Positions 10,550 through 21,084 of a DNA stretch of 64,000 bases are shown here, piece after piece. Position numbers and translations under genes: made by a program. How positions within the stretch are numbered: position 1 is the stretch's first letter; each line of letters begins with the position of its first letter. The stretch is taken from NCBI RefSeq assembly GCF_003984645.1, contig NZ_RWKI01000006.1, forward strand, positions 124,001 through 188,000, in the 5' to 3' direction. Under the pieces are notes generated by a model. The model was not told where the DNA came from and searched no databases. It was given only the letters and a program-made list of their open reading frames with translations. The DNA comes from Variovorax sp. MHTC-1. GTDB taxonomy: Bacteria > Pseudomonadota > Gammaproteobacteria > Burkholderiales > Burkholderiaceae_C.

Positions 10550-10993
10550 TCAACCTTTAAGCCAGGGGCGCGGGCCGCCCATGACGTGGACATGGAGATG
10601 GTGGACCTCCTGCCCGCCCTCCGCGCCGGTGTTGACGACGATGCGGAAGCCGCCCTGCGGATAGGGCCGGCAGCCCTGCTCGATCGCCAGCCTGGGCGCC
10701 AGCGTCATGATTTTTCCCAGGAGCGCCGCGTCGTCCGGCGTGACCTGCGCCATCGAGGGGATGTGGCGCTTGGGCACCAGCATGAAATGCACAGGCGCCC
10801 AGGGCGCGATGTCGTGGAAGCCGAAGAGATCGTCGTCTTCGTACATCTTTCGCGAGGGAATCTTGCCCTCGATGATCTTGCAGAAAACGCAATTCGGGTC
10901 AGAGGAGGCGTGCGCCCCCACGCTCGGCACCGACGTATCCTCGCTGCCCCCCGAGGGGACCTCCGCACCTTGGGGCGGCCCGGCGGTGCTCAT
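10550..10993 (-). CDS. HIT-family purine nucleoside phosphoramidase (HinT-like)
   Basis: Histidine-triad nucleotide hydrolase of 147 residues as called. The core begins around residue 34 with NCVFCKIIEGKIPSRKMYED and ends with the triad HLHVHVMGGPRPWLKG. The ATG at 10993 overlaps the stop of the upstream DUF4870 gene (ATGA). About 30 N-terminal residues (GPPQGAEVPSGGSEDTSVPS region) do not belong to the HIT fold and are translated from a dispersed repeat (10915-10993). A GTG at 10921 (VGAHASSDPN) is an alternative start that would remove most of it. Core call is secure; the start is not. Confidence 0.9.
   Translation of the reverse strand: MSTAGPPQGAEVPSGGSEDTSVPSVGAHASSDPNCVFCKIIEGKIPSRKMYEDDDLFGFHDIAPWAPVHFMLVPKRHIPSMAQVTPDDAALLGKIMTLAPRLAIEQGCRPYPQGGFRIVVNTGAEGGQEVHHLHVHVMGGPRPWLKG
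10915..10993. repeat. Dispersed gene-junction repeat, copy 1 (inside hinT 5' end)
   Basis: On the minus strand this copy begins at the TGAGC that forms the stop of the DUF4870 gene, continues GCCGGGCCGCCCCAAGG, then a segment including CAGCGAGGATACG, and ends with GTGGGGGC. It shares this order of blocks with copy 3 at 21854-21937 and, in shorter form, with copy 2 at 15371-15428. Here it is read in frame as the N-terminus of the HIT protein. Confidence 0.75.
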
Positions 10994-11370
10994 GCCGACT
11001 CCATGGCACGGCCCGCGTTCATGCGCACCATCCCCTTGACGATGCGATAGAGGAACCAGAGGGAAATCAGCGCCCAAGCGATCCAGCCAGGCAGGAGCAG
11101 CAGCAGCCAGAGCCAGGAGGTCAGCACGTACAACACGCCGGCCCACAGCACCGAACGGATGCGCCAGCTGAAATGCGTCGCCTGCCAGGTGCCGACTGCA
11201 TCGTCGCGCTTCACCAGATCGACCACCAGCGCGATCAGGAGCAGAGCGATGGAAGCCTGCATGCCGGGCAGCACGGCGCCGACCGCCACCACCAGATGCA
11301 GGATGTAACTGATCCAGCCCCAGGTCTTGAGCGAGCTGTCGGGTTCCACGGTCACGATGTCGTTGGGCAT
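10990..11370 (-). CDS. DUF4870-like small membrane protein
   Basis: A 126-residue integral membrane protein of unknown function. It has about three to four hydrophobic segments (roughly 15-32, 36-52, 68-88 and 91-112) and the stretch WQATHFSWRIRSVLW between them, which resembles the DUF4870/TMEM-like family. It sits 9 bases after hisE and overlaps the hinT start by 4 bases, so it is co-transcribed with the end of the his operon. No enzymatic motif is visible. Confidence 0.75.
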   Translation of the reverse strand: MPNDIVTVEPDSSLKTWGWISYILHLVVAVGAVLPGMQASIALLLIALVVDLVKRDDAVGTWQATHFSWRIRSVLWAGVLYVLTSWLWLLLLLPGWIAWALISLWFLYRIVKGMVRMNAGRAMESA

Positions 11371-11379
11371 GGGATCCTC

Positions 11380-11769
11380 TCAGTCGTTGGAAGCTTCGCG
11401 ATCCTGCGCCTTGCGCAGGGCCTTTTCCTCGATGCCACTCAGGCCTTCGCGGCGCTCGAGCTCGGCCACCACGTCGCGCGGCGAAAAGCCGTAGTGGGCC
11501 AGCGCCACCATGCTGTGGAACCAGAGATCGGCCACTTCGTTCACTATTTTCGTGCGCTCGCCGCCATGGTCGGCATCCTTCGCGGCCATCACCACCTCGG
11601 TGGCCTCCTCGCCGATCTTCTTGAGAAAGGCGTCGGGCCCGCGGTGCAGCAGGCGCGCCACGTAGCTCTTTTCCGGATCGCCGCCGCGCGCGGGCAGCCG
11701 GCTTTCGATCACAGCGGCCAGTCGCGCGAGCGCGTCTTCCGCATTCCGTTCGGGGGCGTCGGTGCTCAT
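11380..11769 (-). CDS. hisE: Phosphoribosyl-ATP pyrophosphatase HisE
   Basis: Second step of histidine biosynthesis: PR-ATP to PR-AMP plus pyrophosphate. The 129-residue MazG-like all-helical protein has the acidic metal-binding motifs [13 protein letters not shown] and [12 protein letters not shown]. The ATG at 11769 overlaps the hisI stop (ATGA). HisI and HisE are separate proteins here, unlike the fused HisIE of enterobacteria. The C-terminal tail ([16 protein letters not shown]) is charged. Confidence 0.95.
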   Translation of the reverse strand: MSTDAPERNAEDALARLAAVIESRLPARGGDPEKSYVARLLHRGPDAFLKKIGEEATEVVMAAKDADHGGERTKIVNEVADLWFHSMVALAHYGFSPRDVVAELERREGLSGIEEKALRKAQDREASND

Positions 11770-12167
11770 CTCGGGGACGATGTGTAGATGGATTCGGGGT
11801 CTTTCAAGACCGGCTCGGTCACAGTCCAGCAGCCGTTCTCGTACTTGCTGAAGAAGCAGCTGTGGCGCCCGGTATGGCAGGCGATGCCGGGCTCGTGGCC
11901 GAGTTGCGTGACCTGCAGCAGCACCACGTCGTTGTCGCAGTCGAGCCGGATCTCGTGCACGGTCTGCACGTGGCCCGATTCCTCGCCCTTGAACCAGAGC
12001 TTGCTGCGCGAGCGGCTGTAATACACCGCGCGGCCGAGCTCGGCCGTTTTGGCCAGCGCCTCGCGGTTCATCCAGGCGAACATCAGCACGTCCTTGCTGC
12101 CCTGTTCCTGCGCGATCACGGGCACCAGGCCGTTCGCATCCCACTTCACTTCGTCGAGCCAGTTCAT
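11766..12167 (-). CDS. hisI: Phosphoribosyl-AMP cyclohydrolase HisI
   Basis: Third step of histidine biosynthesis, opening the adenine ring of PR-AMP. It is 133 residues long. Zinc and magnesium ligands are visible in [13 protein letters not shown] and [24 protein letters not shown] is also diagnostic. The ATG at 12167 gives [14 protein letters not shown], a normal start. It is 14 bases downstream of hisF and overlaps hisE by 4 bases. Confidence 0.95.
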   Translation of the reverse strand: MNWLDEVKWDANGLVPVIAQEQGSKDVLMFAWMNREALAKTAELGRAVYYSRSRSKLWFKGEESGHVQTVHEIRLDCDNDVVLLQVTQLGHEPGIACHTGRHSCFFSKYENGCWTVTEPVLKDPESIYTSSPR

Positions 12168-12181
12168 CGGGGTATTGTCGG

Positions 12182-12961
12182 TCAGAGGCGCACCGGGATG
12201 CCGCGCGCCGCCATGCAGGCCTTGGCCTGGCCGACGGTGTATTCGCCGTAATGGAAGATGCTGGCCGCCAGCACGGCATCGGCGCCGCCGGTCTGGATGC
12301 CGTCGGCCAGGTGCTCGAGATTGCCGACACCGCCGGAGGCGATCACCGGCACGCTGACTGCGTCGCTGACGGCGCGCGTGAGCTCGAGGTCGAAGCCGCT
12401 CTTGGTGCCGTCGCGATCCATGCTGGTCAAGAGGATCTCGCCGGCGCCGCGGCGCGCCATCTCGGCGGCCCATTGCACCGCGTCGAGCCCGGTGTTCTTG
12501 CGGCCGCCGTGGCTGTAGACGTCCCAGCCGGGACCGCGGGTCGCAGCGTCTTCGGCCGAGCGCCGCTTGGCGTCGATCGCGACCACGATGCACTGGGCGC
12601 CGTACTTGCGCGATGCGTCCTCGATCACCTGCGGGTTCGCGATGGCGGCCGAATTGAAACTGGTCTTGTCGGCACCGGCGTTGAGCAGGCGGCGCACGTC
12701 CTCGACGGTGCGCACGCCGCCGCCGACGGTCAGCGGAATGAAGACCTGCGAGGCCACCGCCTCGATGATCGGCAGGATCAGGTCGCGGCCGTCGCTGGTG
12801 GCCGTGATGTCGAGAAATGTCAGCTCATCCGCGCCCTGCGCGTTGTAGCGCGCCGCTATCTCGACCGGATCGCCGGCATCGCGCAGCGCGACGAAGTTGA
12901 CGCCCTTGACGACGCGGCCACCGGTGACGTCGAGACAGGGAATGATGCGTTTGGCGAGCAT
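12182..12961 (-). CDS. hisF: Imidazole glycerol phosphate synthase cyclase subunit HisF
   Basis: TIM-barrel cyclase that pairs with HisH to make IGP and AICAR. The 259-residue protein starts [20 protein letters not shown], containing the first catalytic Asp (CLD). The second is expected in VVAIDAKR, and phosphate-binding loops include GGGVRTVED and [10 protein letters not shown]. The ATG at 12961 is the natural start; the frame is open upstream only as a shadow of the mutarotase gene. HisH and HisA lie upstream in the same operon. Confidence 0.96.
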   Translation of the reverse strand: MLAKRIIPCLDVTGGRVVKGVNFVALRDAGDPVEIAARYNAQGADELTFLDITATSDGRDLILPIIEAVASQVFIPLTVGGGVRTVEDVRRLLNAGADKTSFNSAAIANPQVIEDASRKYGAQCIVVAIDAKRRSAEDAATRGPGWDVYSHGGRKNTGLDAVQWAAEMARRGAGEILLTSMDRDGTKSGFDLELTRAVSDAVSVPVIASGGVGNLEHLADGIQTGGADAVLAASIFHYGEYTVGQAKACMAARGIPVRL

Positions 12962-12984
12962 GGCGGATTCGGAGCTTGTGGGAT

Positions 12985-13827
12985 TCAAAGGACAGTGAGC
13001 TGCTGCCAGCCCTGCCAGACGCCACCCGGCGCGAGCAGCACGGGCTCGTCGATGCGTGCGGCCTCGACGCAGAGCATGTGGCGCCAGCCGTCGTCGGGCA
13101 GATCGGCCAGTTGGGCGCTGAGTGCCGGCCCGGGGTTCCACACCACCGTTTCGGTGCAGCTCGCGCTCTGCGCGATCTCGAGCGTGCCGGACGGCTGCAC
13201 CAGCCGCAGCGGCCGCGCCGGCGCCGTGTAGACGCTGTCGAATTCGCTGCCGAAGCGCAGCGCGGGCGCCAGGTCGACATGCCGGTCGTCGCGCACCGCA
13301 TCCCAGCGGTTGGCGCCCTGCAGCCCTTCCAGCGAGGCCTCGGCAATGTCGTCCACGCGCAGGTAGCTGTGCAGCGCAGCCGCAAAGGACCAGGGCGCGC
13401 GGCCGGTGTTGTCGATCGAAAGCGCGATGCGCAGCGAATGCGGCGCCAAAGTCACCGTCAGCCGCGCATGGAAGGCGTGCGGCCAGATGGTGCGGGTGGC
13501 CTCGTCGTCGTGCAGCGAGAGAACGAGCGTGTCGCCTTTGCCGCCGGCGGTGCCCGCGTCGGCCTGCCACGCGACATTGCGCACGAAACCGTGCTTGGGC
13601 AGCGGCCCGCGCTGGTTGAACTGCGGCCAGCAGATCGGCACGCCGCCGCGGATCGCGCTGTGGCCGTCGAAACGCGCCTCGGGGCTCAGGTAGAGGCGCT
13701 CGACGCCGTCGGCCGTGAGCCACGACAGCAGGTGGGCGCCGTGCTGCGCCACGGTGCAGGCGCTGCCATCCGGCAGGGCGACGTGCAGTGCAGGCTGGCC
13801 GCGGAAGACGAGCTCTTTGATGGACAT
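12985..13827 (-). CDS. D-hexose-6-phosphate mutarotase (YeaD-like aldose-1-epimerase family)
   Basis: Galactose-mutarotase-like beta-sandwich protein of 280 residues, probably interconverting anomers of hexose 6-phosphates. Family signs include [26 protein letters not shown] split across two blocks ([12 protein letters not shown] with the conserved HGFVRN), FDSVY, and ETVVWNPGP near the C-terminus. It lies between hisA and hisF, so it interrupts the histidine genes with an unrelated activity. The substrate is inferred from family only. Confidence 0.85.
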   Translation of the reverse strand: MSIKELVFRGQPALHVALPDGSACTVAQHGAHLLSWLTADGVERLYLSPEARFDGHSAIRGGVPICWPQFNQRGPLPKHGFVRNVAWQADAGTAGGKGDTLVLSLHDDEATRTIWPHAFHARLTVTLAPHSLRIALSIDNTGRAPWSFAAALHSYLRVDDIAEASLEGLQGANRWDAVRDDRHVDLAPALRFGSEFDSVYTAPARPLRLVQPSGTLEIAQSASCTETVVWNPGPALSAQLADLPDDGWRHMLCVEAARIDEPVLLAPGGVWQGWQQLTVL

Positions 13828-13930
13828 GGGCCGATTCTAGGTTTGACGAGTGTCAACCCAGGCCGCAGCCGGCAGCCATCATCCAGCGCCTGGCGGCCAA
13901 GTCGGAATAGGGCGCGACACCTGGATGCGC

Positions 13931-14674
13931 TTACTGTTCGGCGAGCTCGTCAGCGCGGGCCTGCGCTGCGGCGAAATCGAGGTCGCCCGAGTAGATCGCG
14001 CGGCCGCAGATCACGCCCTCGACGCCGTCCGGTTCGGCCGCGCAGAGCTTGTCGATGTCGGCCATGTTCGAGAGCCCGCCCGATGCGATCACCGGGATGG
14101 TGAGCGCCTGGGCCAGCTTCACCGTGGCCTCGATGTTGATGCCCGAGAGCATGCCGTCGCGGCCGATGTCGGTGTAGATGATCGATTCGACGCCGTAGTC
14201 CTCGAATTTCTTGCCCAGGTCGGCCACTTCATGGCCGGTGAGCTTGCTCCAGCCGTCCGTCGCTACCTTGCCGTCCTTGGCGTCGAGGCCGACGATGATG
14301 TGGCCGCCGAAGGCGCTGCAGGCATCCTTGAGGAAGCCGGGATTCTTGACCGCAGCGGTGCCGATGATGACGTAGCGCAGGCCGTCGTCGATGTAGCGCT
14401 CGATGGTGTCGAGGTCGCGGATGCCGCCACCGAGCTGCACCGGGATGTCGTCGCCGACCTCCTTCAGGATCGCCTTGATCGCCGCATGGTTCTGCGGCTT
14501 GCCGGCAAAAGCGCCGTTCAGGTCGACGAGGTGCAGCCGCCGTGCGCCAGCTTCGATCCATCTGCGCGCCATCGCGGCCGGGTCTTCGCTGAAGGTGGTG
14601 GACTGGTCCATGTCGCCTTGCTTGAGGCGAACACAATGGCCGTCCTTGAGATCGATCGCAGGAATGAGGAGCAT
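13931..14674 (-). CDS. hisA: ProFAR isomerase HisA
   Basis: Fourth step of histidine synthesis: Amadori rearrangement of ProFAR to PRFAR. TIM barrel of 247 residues beginning [20 protein letters not shown], with the catalytic Asp in AIDLKDG and the second in YTDIGRDGM. The phosphate loops GGGIRDLDT and [10 protein letters not shown] are also present. It is 45 bases downstream of hisH. The last residues are charged (RADELAEQ). Confidence 0.96.
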   Translation of the reverse strand: MLLIPAIDLKDGHCVRLKQGDMDQSTTFSEDPAAMARRWIEAGARRLHLVDLNGAFAGKPQNHAAIKAILKEVGDDIPVQLGGGIRDLDTIERYIDDGLRYVIIGTAAVKNPGFLKDACSAFGGHIIVGLDAKDGKVATDGWSKLTGHEVADLGKKFEDYGVESIIYTDIGRDGMLSGINIEATVKLAQALTIPVIASGGLSNMADIDKLCAAEPDGVEGVICGRAIYSGDLDFAAAQARADELAEQ

Positions 14675-14719
14675 GGTGCGGGATTGCGTGGAACGAGCGA
14701 TGAAGCGCGACAGACTGCT

Positions 14720-15370
14720 TCAGGGATTCCAGTGGAGAAAGTTTCTATAGAGCTGCAGGCCGTGGTCCGCACTCTTCTCGGGGTGGAACTGGGTCGCAAA
14801 AATATTATCGCGTGCAATGGCAGCGGTAAAGCGCTCGCCGTATTCCGCTTCGCCCGCGCTGTGGCGGGCATCCGCCGGCCGCGCATAGAAGCTGTGCACG
14901 AAATAGAAGTAGCTCCGGTCGGGCACGCCCGCCCATACCGGGTGCGGCTGCACCTGGATAACCTGGTTCCAGCCCATCTGCGGCACCTTGTAGCGGCTGC
15001 CGTCCGGCTGGAGACGGCCGGTCAGTTCGAACTTGCGCACCTCGCCGGGAATCAGGCCCAGGCCCTCGGTAGGGCCCTCGTCGCTCGTCGACAGCAGCAT
15101 CTGCATGCCGACGCAGACGCCGAACAGAGGCTTGGCCGCGGCCGCTTCGAGCACCGATTCCTGCAGGCCGGAGTCGCGCAGTTCGCGCATGCAATCGGGC
15201 ATGGCGCCCTGCCCCGGCAGCACGACGCGCGTGGCGTGGCGCACCACTTCCGGGTCGGAGGTCACGAAAACCTCGACCCCGACCTGGTCGGCGGCATGCT
15301 GGACCGCCTGCGACACCGAGCGCAGGTTGCCCATGCCGTAGTCGACGACGGCGACGGTATTCTTGGTCAT
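14720..15370 (-). CDS. hisH: Imidazole glycerol phosphate synthase glutaminase subunit HisH
   Basis: Class I glutamine amidotransferase that supplies ammonia to HisF. The 216-residue protein carries the nucleophile elbow [10 protein letters not shown] (catalytic Cys), the oxyanion region [11 protein letters not shown], and the His-Glu pair in TQFHPEKS. The N-terminal block [14 protein letters not shown] is diagnostic. The ATG at 15370 follows directly after a dispersed repeat that fills the hisB-hisH junction. Confidence 0.96.
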   Translation of the reverse strand: MTKNTVAVVDYGMGNLRSVSQAVQHAADQVGVEVFVTSDPEVVRHATRVVLPGQGAMPDCMRELRDSGLQESVLEAAAAKPLFGVCVGMQMLLSTSDEGPTEGLGLIPGEVRKFELTGRLQPDGSRYKVPQMGWNQVIQVQPHPVWAGVPDRSYFYFVHSFYARPADARHSAGEAEYGERFTAAIARDNIFATQFHPEKSADHGLQLYRNFLHWNP

Positions 15371-15428
15371 TGGCGAGCCCCCGCGCAGCAGCGCTGCGGC
15401 GGTCGCCTTGGGGCGGCCCGGCGGCTCA
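15371..15428. repeat. Dispersed gene-junction repeat, copy 2 (hisB-hisH junction)
   Basis: On the minus strand the copy starts at the TGAGC containing the hisB stop codon, runs through GCCGGGCCGCCCCAAGG, and ends GGGGGCTCGCC right before the hisH ATG. It is shorter than copies 1 and 3, with a different middle part (CAGCGCTGCTGCGC palindrome-like). It fills the whole 55-base spacer between the two genes. Confidence 0.7.
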
Positions 15429-16055
15429 GAGCGATCCCTTCGTCGAAGGAATGACGCCGGCCGAGCGCGGATCGAGTTCGAGCGCGGCGCGCAACGCGCG
15501 CGCGAAGGCCTTGAACACGGTCTCGCACTGGTGGTGGGCGTTGACGCCTTTGAGGTTGTCGATGTGCAGGGTCACGAAGGCGTGGTTGACGAAGCCCTGG
15601 AAGAACTCGTAGGTGAGCTGGCTGTCGAAAGTGCCGATCATGCCGCTGGTGAAGGGCACGTGCATGACCAGGCCGGGGCGGCCGGAGAAATCGATCACCA
15701 CGCGGCTCAGCGCCTCGTCGAGCGGCACATAGGCGTGGCCGTAGCGCCGGATGCCCTTCTTGTCGCCGACCGCTTTCGCGACCGCCTGGCCGAGAGTGAT
15801 GCCGACGTCTTCCACCGTATGGTGGCCGTCGATGTGCAAATCGCCCTGGCAGTCGATGTCGAGGTCGATCAGGCCGTGACGGGCGATCTGATCGAGCATA
15901 TGGTCGAAGAAGCCGATGCCGGTGGCGAGCTTCGAGCGGCCGCTGCCGTCGAGGTCGACGCGGACCGTGATCTTCGTCTCCGCGGTATTGCGCGTGACGG
16001 TGGCGCTGCGCGCTACAGCGGCGACGACTGCTTCGGGTGCCGAGGGGGTGTTCAT
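15426..16055 (-). CDS. hisB: Imidazoleglycerol-phosphate dehydratase HisB
   Basis: Manganese-dependent dehydration of IGP to imidazole acetol phosphate. The 209-residue monofunctional enzyme has the two metal-binding repeats GFFDHMLDQ with [11 protein letters not shown] and, later, [15 protein letters not shown]. It lacks the histidinol phosphatase domain found in E. coli HisB, so that step must be encoded elsewhere. Its start overlaps the hisC stop by 4 bases. A short Ala-rich N-terminal extension precedes the core. Confidence 0.96.
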   Translation of the reverse strand: MNTPSAPEAVVAAVARSATVTRNTAETKITVRVDLDGSGRSKLATGIGFFDHMLDQIARHGLIDLDIDCQGDLHIDGHHTVEDVGITLGQAVAKAVGDKKGIRRYGHAYVPLDEALSRVVIDFSGRPGLVMHVPFTSGMIGTFDSQLTYEFFQGFVNHAFVTLHIDNLKGVNAHHQCETVFKAFARALRAALELDPRSAGVIPSTKGSL

Positions 16056-17155
16056 AGGGATGCTTCGAGGGCCGCGAGCATCTGCGCATTCTCGTCGATG
16101 GTTCCGACGGTCAGGCGCAGGCAGTTCGCCAGCAATGAGTGCATTTTAGAAACGTTCTTGACCAGCACGCCGCGCGTCTTCATGCCTTCGAAGGTCTTGC
16201 CGGCATCGGGCACGCGCACCAGGATCATGTTGGCGTCGCTGGGCCAGCTCTTCAGCGCGGGCAGCCGGGCCAGCGCCTCGAAGATGCGCTGGCGCTGCGC
16301 GCGAATCTCCGCGGCCTGCCCGGCAAACACCTCGGCGTGCTCCAGCGCGAACAGCGCGCACTCGCAGTTGAGCACGCTGATGTTGTAGGGTGGCCGCACC
16401 TTGTCGATCTCGGCGATCAGGGCCTGGGGGCCGATCAGGTAGCCCAGCCGGACGCCCGCCAGGCCGAACTTGCTGAGCGTGCGCATCAACAGCACGTGGC
16501 CGTGACGCGCGATGCGGTCGATCCAGCTCCGGCCGGCGAAAGGCTGGTAGGCCTCGTCGATCACCACCAGGCCGCCCTGCGCGCCCTGTGCCTCGATGAT
16601 TTTCTCGATCGCCGCATCGTCCCAGAGATTGGCGGTCGGGTTGTTGGGATAGGCGAGGTAGACGATGGCCGGCTTTTCGCGCGCGATGGCCTCGAGCATG
16701 GCGGCTTCGTCGAGCTCGAAATCGGCCGTCAGCGGAACGCCGACGAAGCGCAGGCCCTGCAGCTGGGCGCTCATGGCGTACATCACGAAGCCGGGCACCG
16801 GCGCCAGGATGGCCGCCCCGGGGAGATCGCAAGCCATGGCGAGCAGCGAGATCAGCTCGTCCGAGCCGTTGCCGAGCATCAGCGCGAAGCCTTCCGGCAT
16901 GCCGGCGTGAGCGGCCAGTGCGCGCTGCAGGTCGGCACCGCGTGCACCGGGATAGCGGTTCAGCGCCAGCGCACCGAGCCGCTGGCCCAGCGCGGACTGC
17001 AGCGCGGACGGCAGGCTGAAGGGGTTTTCCATGGCGTCGAGCTTGATCAGCCCGCGCGCGTCCTGCACGGCATAGGCATGCATGGACTGAACGTCGGCGC
17101 GGATGCGGTTCAGGGCGCGGGTTGTATCGACGGAAGCAGAAGTCATTCGGTTCAA
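16052..17155 (-). CDS. hisC: Histidinol-phosphate aminotransferase HisC
   Basis: PLP-dependent transamination of imidazole acetol phosphate with glutamate. The 367-residue fold-type I aminotransferase shows [12 protein letters not shown] near the N-terminus, GNGSDELI (cofactor phosphate binding), [20 protein letters not shown], and the PLP lysine in [16 protein letters not shown]. It overlaps hisB by 4 bases and follows the small Rap1a-like gene with another 4-base overlap, so all three are translationally coupled. Confidence 0.95.
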   Translation of the reverse strand: MNRMTSASVDTTRALNRIRADVQSMHAYAVQDARGLIKLDAMENPFSLPSALQSALGQRLGALALNRYPGARGADLQRALAAHAGMPEGFALMLGNGSDELISLLAMACDLPGAAILAPVPGFVMYAMSAQLQGLRFVGVPLTADFELDEAAMLEAIAREKPAIVYLAYPNNPTANLWDDAAIEKIIEAQGAQGGLVVIDEAYQPFAGRSWIDRIARHGHVLLMRTLSKFGLAGVRLGYLIGPQALIAEIDKVRPPYNISVLNCECALFALEHAEVFAGQAAEIRAQRQRIFEALARLPALKSWPSDANMILVRVPDAGKTFEGMKTRGVLVKNVSKMHSLLANCLRLTVGTIDENAQMLAALEASL

Positions 17156-17511
17156 GGCGCGCAGCGGTAGCTGTTGCGCAGCGCGGCCGAAAGCACGAGC
17201 TGCACCGGCATGTCGGCCTCGTAGCTGTCGGCGTTGCGCGTCAGTTCAGTCTGGTAGAGCGAGCGCGCCATCGAAGGCTCGAGGCGGCGGCCGTTGATGC
17301 AGAACGGCGGCTTCTGGCCCGAACGCTGGGCCATGTCGCCGGCCTCGCGCAGACCCTCGACCACACCGACGAGATAGTAGTTGGCGTAGAGCTTGCCGTC
17401 CTTTTCGTTGGCTTCCAGCGTGCGCAGCTCGCGGATGCTCATGGCCTGGCAGGCGGCGGCGAAGACCATGAGCGCGAGCGCCAAGCCGGTCTCGATCGAC
17501 AGCATTCGCAT
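17152..17511 (-). CDS. Small secreted protein resembling the Rap1a/Tai family
   Basis: A 119-residue protein with an N-terminal hydrophobic signal (LSIETGLALALMVFAAACQA) and a mature part with two cysteines (PPFCINGRRLEP and the C-terminal NSYRCAP). The pattern YLVGVVEGLRE, then FC, then a helix and MPVQLVLSAALRNSYRC, resembles Rap1a/Tai-type proteins that neutralise type VI amidase effectors. The match is by eye and weak at residue level. It lies between hisD and hisC, 14 bases after hisD and overlapping hisC by 4 bases. A start two codons downstream (17505) is equally possible. Confidence 0.6.
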   Translation of the reverse strand: MRMLSIETGLALALMVFAAACQAMSIRELRTLEANEKDGKLYANYYLVGVVEGLREAGDMAQRSGQKPPFCINGRRLEPSMARSLYQTELTRNADSYEADMPVQLVLSAALRNSYRCAP

Positions 17512-17525
17512 CGCTTCGCTCTCCG

Positions 17526-18893
17526 TCAGCGCAGGCGCAGGCGGGCCGCCTCGGCATGCGCTGCCAAGCCCTCGCCTTCGGCCAGGGTCACCGCGATTCG
17601 GCCCAGGGCCTGGGCGCCCTCCTCGCTCACCTCGATCAGGCTCGAGCGCTTCTGGAAATCGTAGACCCCCAGCGGCGAGCTGAAGCGCGCGGTGCCGCTG
17701 GTGGGCAGCACGTGGTTGGGACCGGCGCAGTAGTCGCCCAGGCTTTCGCTGGTGTAGGCGCCGAGGAAGATCGCCCCGGCATGCTTGAGCAGCGGCTCCC
17801 AGCGCTGCGGATTGTGGCTGCTGACTTCCAGGTGCTCGGGCGCGATGCGGTTGCTGATTTCGCAGGCCTCTTCCATGCTGCGGGTGTGGATCAGCGCGCC
17901 GCGGCCGTTGAGCGAAGCCGCGATGATCGCCGCGCGCGGCATCGAGGGCAGCAGGCGGTCGATTTCCTGCTGCACGCGCTCGATGTAGGCCGCGTCGGGG
18001 CAAAGCAGGATGCTCTGCGCGAGTTCGTCGTGCTCGGCCTGGCTGAACAGGTCCATCGCCACCCAGTCGGCCGGCGTGCTGCCGTCGGCCAGCACCAGGA
18101 TCTCGCTCGGGCCGGCGATCATGTCGATGCCGACGGTGCCGAAGACGCGCTTCTTGGCGCTGGCGACATAGGCATTGCCGGGGCCGGTGATCTTGTCGAC
18201 CTTCGGAATGGTTTCCGTGCCGTAGGCCAGCGCGGCCACGGCCTGCGCGCCGCCGACGGTGAAGGCGCGCGTCACGCCGGCCACATAGGCGGCGGCCAGC
18301 ACCAGCACATTGCGTTCGCCCTGGGTCGATGCGGCCTGCGCGCCGGAGCCTCCCGTGGCCACGCTGCCACGGACCGGGGTGGGCACCACCATGATGATTT
18401 CGCCGACGCCGGCCACGTGAGCCGGAATCGCGTTCATCAGCAGGCTCGACGGATACGCCGCCTTGCCGCCAGGTACGTAGATGCCGACGCGATCCAGCGG
18501 CGTGACTTTCTGGCCCAGCAGCGTGCCGTCTTCGTCCCGATAGCTCCAGCTCTCGCCGGAGGCTTTCTTCTGCGCCTCATGATAGTGGCGCACGCGCGCG
18601 GCGGCGGCCTGCAAGGCCTCGCGCTGCACCGCGGGTATGGCGTCGAACGCCTGCTTGAAGTCGGCTTGCGACAGCTCCATCGCGCCGACCGTGGCGGCGC
18701 TCAGGCCGTCGAAGCGGCGGGTGTAGTCGAGCACCGCCTCGTCGCCCCGCGCCTGCACGTCGACGAGGATATCGGCCACCACCTGTTCGATCTTTGCATC
18801 GGATTCGGCCGACCAATGCAGCCGCGCCTTGAAATCGGCTTCGAAGCTGGCCGAGGCGGTCGACAGGCGGGCAGGAGAGGCTTTCAGGTTCAT
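17526..18893 (-). CDS. hisD: Histidinol dehydrogenase HisD
   Basis: Zinc enzyme catalysing the last two NAD-dependent oxidations, histidinol to histidine. It is 455 residues long. Diagnostic blocks include [20 protein letters not shown], the NAD-site region [51 protein letters not shown] and [14 protein letters not shown] [18 protein letters not shown] near the C-terminus. The ATG at 18893 ([12 protein letters not shown]) is 2 bases downstream of hisG; the open frame upstream is a shadow of hisG. Confidence 0.96.
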   Translation of the reverse strand: MNLKASPARLSTASASFEADFKARLHWSAESDAKIEQVVADILVDVQARGDEAVLDYTRRFDGLSAATVGAMELSQADFKQAFDAIPAVQREALQAAAARVRHYHEAQKKASGESWSYRDEDGTLLGQKVTPLDRVGIYVPGGKAAYPSSLLMNAIPAHVAGVGEIIMVVPTPVRGSVATGGSGAQAASTQGERNVLVLAAAYVAGVTRAFTVGGAQAVAALAYGTETIPKVDKITGPGNAYVASAKKRVFGTVGIDMIAGPSEILVLADGSTPADWVAMDLFSQAEHDELAQSILLCPDAAYIERVQQEIDRLLPSMPRAAIIAASLNGRGALIHTRSMEEACEISNRIAPEHLEVSSHNPQRWEPLLKHAGAIFLGAYTSESLGDYCAGPNHVLPTSGTARFSSPLGVYDFQKRSSLIEVSEEGAQALGRIAVTLAEGEGLAAHAEAARLRLR

Positions 18894-18895
18894 CG

Positions 18896-19533
18896 TCAGG
18901 GGGAAGGAATGGCCGAGGCGAAGGCGTCGATGATGCGGCGGATCGGCGCCTGCTTGAGCTTGAGCGCGGCCTGGTTGACCACCAGGTGCGCACTGATCTC
19001 CATGATGCGCTCGACCTCCACCAGATGGTTGGCCTTGAGCGTGTTGCCGGTCGACACCAGGTCGACGATGGCGTCGGCCAGGCCGGTGAGCGGCGCGAGC
19101 TCCATGCTGCCGTAGAGCTTGATCAGGTCGACGTGCACGCCCTTGCTGGCGAAGAATTCGCGCGCCAGGCCGACGTACTTGGTGGCGACCTTGATGCGCG
19201 AACCCTGCTTGACGGCCGATTCGTAGTCGTAGTCGGCTCGCACCGCCACGCTCAGGCGGCAGGCCGCGATGCGCAGGTCGAGCGGCTGGTAGAGGCCCTG
19301 GTTGCCGTGTTCGAGCAGGACGTCGAGCCCGGTCACGCCGAGGTCGGCGCCGCCGTACTGCACGTAGGTGGGCACGTCCGAGGCGCGCACCAGCACCACG
19401 CGCACGTCGGGCCGCGTGGTCGCGAGGATCAGCTTGCGCGATTTCTCCGGGTCCTCGGTCACCTCGATGCCCGCCGCGGCCAAGAGCGGCAGCGTTTCCT
19501 CGAAGATGCGGCCCTTGGACAAGGCGAGCGTGA

Positions 19534-19537
<4 letters not shown>
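18896..19537 (-). CDS. hisG: ATP phosphoribosyltransferase, short form HisG
   Basis: First and committed step of histidine biosynthesis: ATP plus PRPP. At 213 residues this is the short HisG form that lacks the C-terminal regulatory domain and needs a HisZ partner, which is not in this window. Sequence signs are [18 protein letters not shown], the [15 protein letters not shown] block, and [14 protein letters not shown] (PRPP loop). The start is a GTG at 19537 that overlaps the murA stop (GTGA), coupling it to murA. Confidence 0.95.
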
Positions 19538-20820
<1,283 letters not shown>

Positions 20821-20839
20821 GAAAGATCCAGCGAGAGAA

Positions 20840-21082
20840 CTAGGAGTTTTGGTCCGCCCATTCGGCGGGCGTGTAGGTCTTCATCGAGAGCGCATGCACT
20901 TCGTCGGTGTGCATTTTGGCACCGAGGGTGGCGTAGACGCGCTGATGTCGCTGGATCGCGCGCTTGCCCTCGAACTCGGAAGACACGATGGTGGCATACC
21001 AGTGCCGGCCGTCGCCTTCGAGCGCAATGTGCTCGCAGGCCAGGCCGGCCTGGATGATGGATTGGAGTTCTTCTGCGGTCAT
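20840..21082 (-). CDS. BolA/IbaG-family protein
   Basis: An 80-residue BolA-superfamily protein; relatives partner with monothiol glutaredoxins in iron-sulfur handling. The class II KH-like fold is suggested by the helix [14 protein letters not shown], the strand [11 protein letters not shown], and the helix [28 protein letters not shown], which contains the conserved C-terminal His (VHALSMKT). A position directly upstream of murA is common for ibaG in proteobacteria, favouring IbaG over BolA. The ATG at 21082 lies 2 bases after the exporter permease gene. Confidence 0.9.
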   Translation of the reverse strand: MTAEELQSIIQAGLACEHIALEGDGRHWYATIVSSEFEGKRAIQRHQRVYATLGAKMHTDEVHALSMKTYTPAEWADQNS

Positions 21083-21084
21083 GT

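Noticed and set aside
13842..13858. Imperfect palindrome TTTGACGAGTGTCAA upstream of the mutarotase gene
   Set aside because: Short, single copy, and with no regulator nearby; not enough for an operator call.
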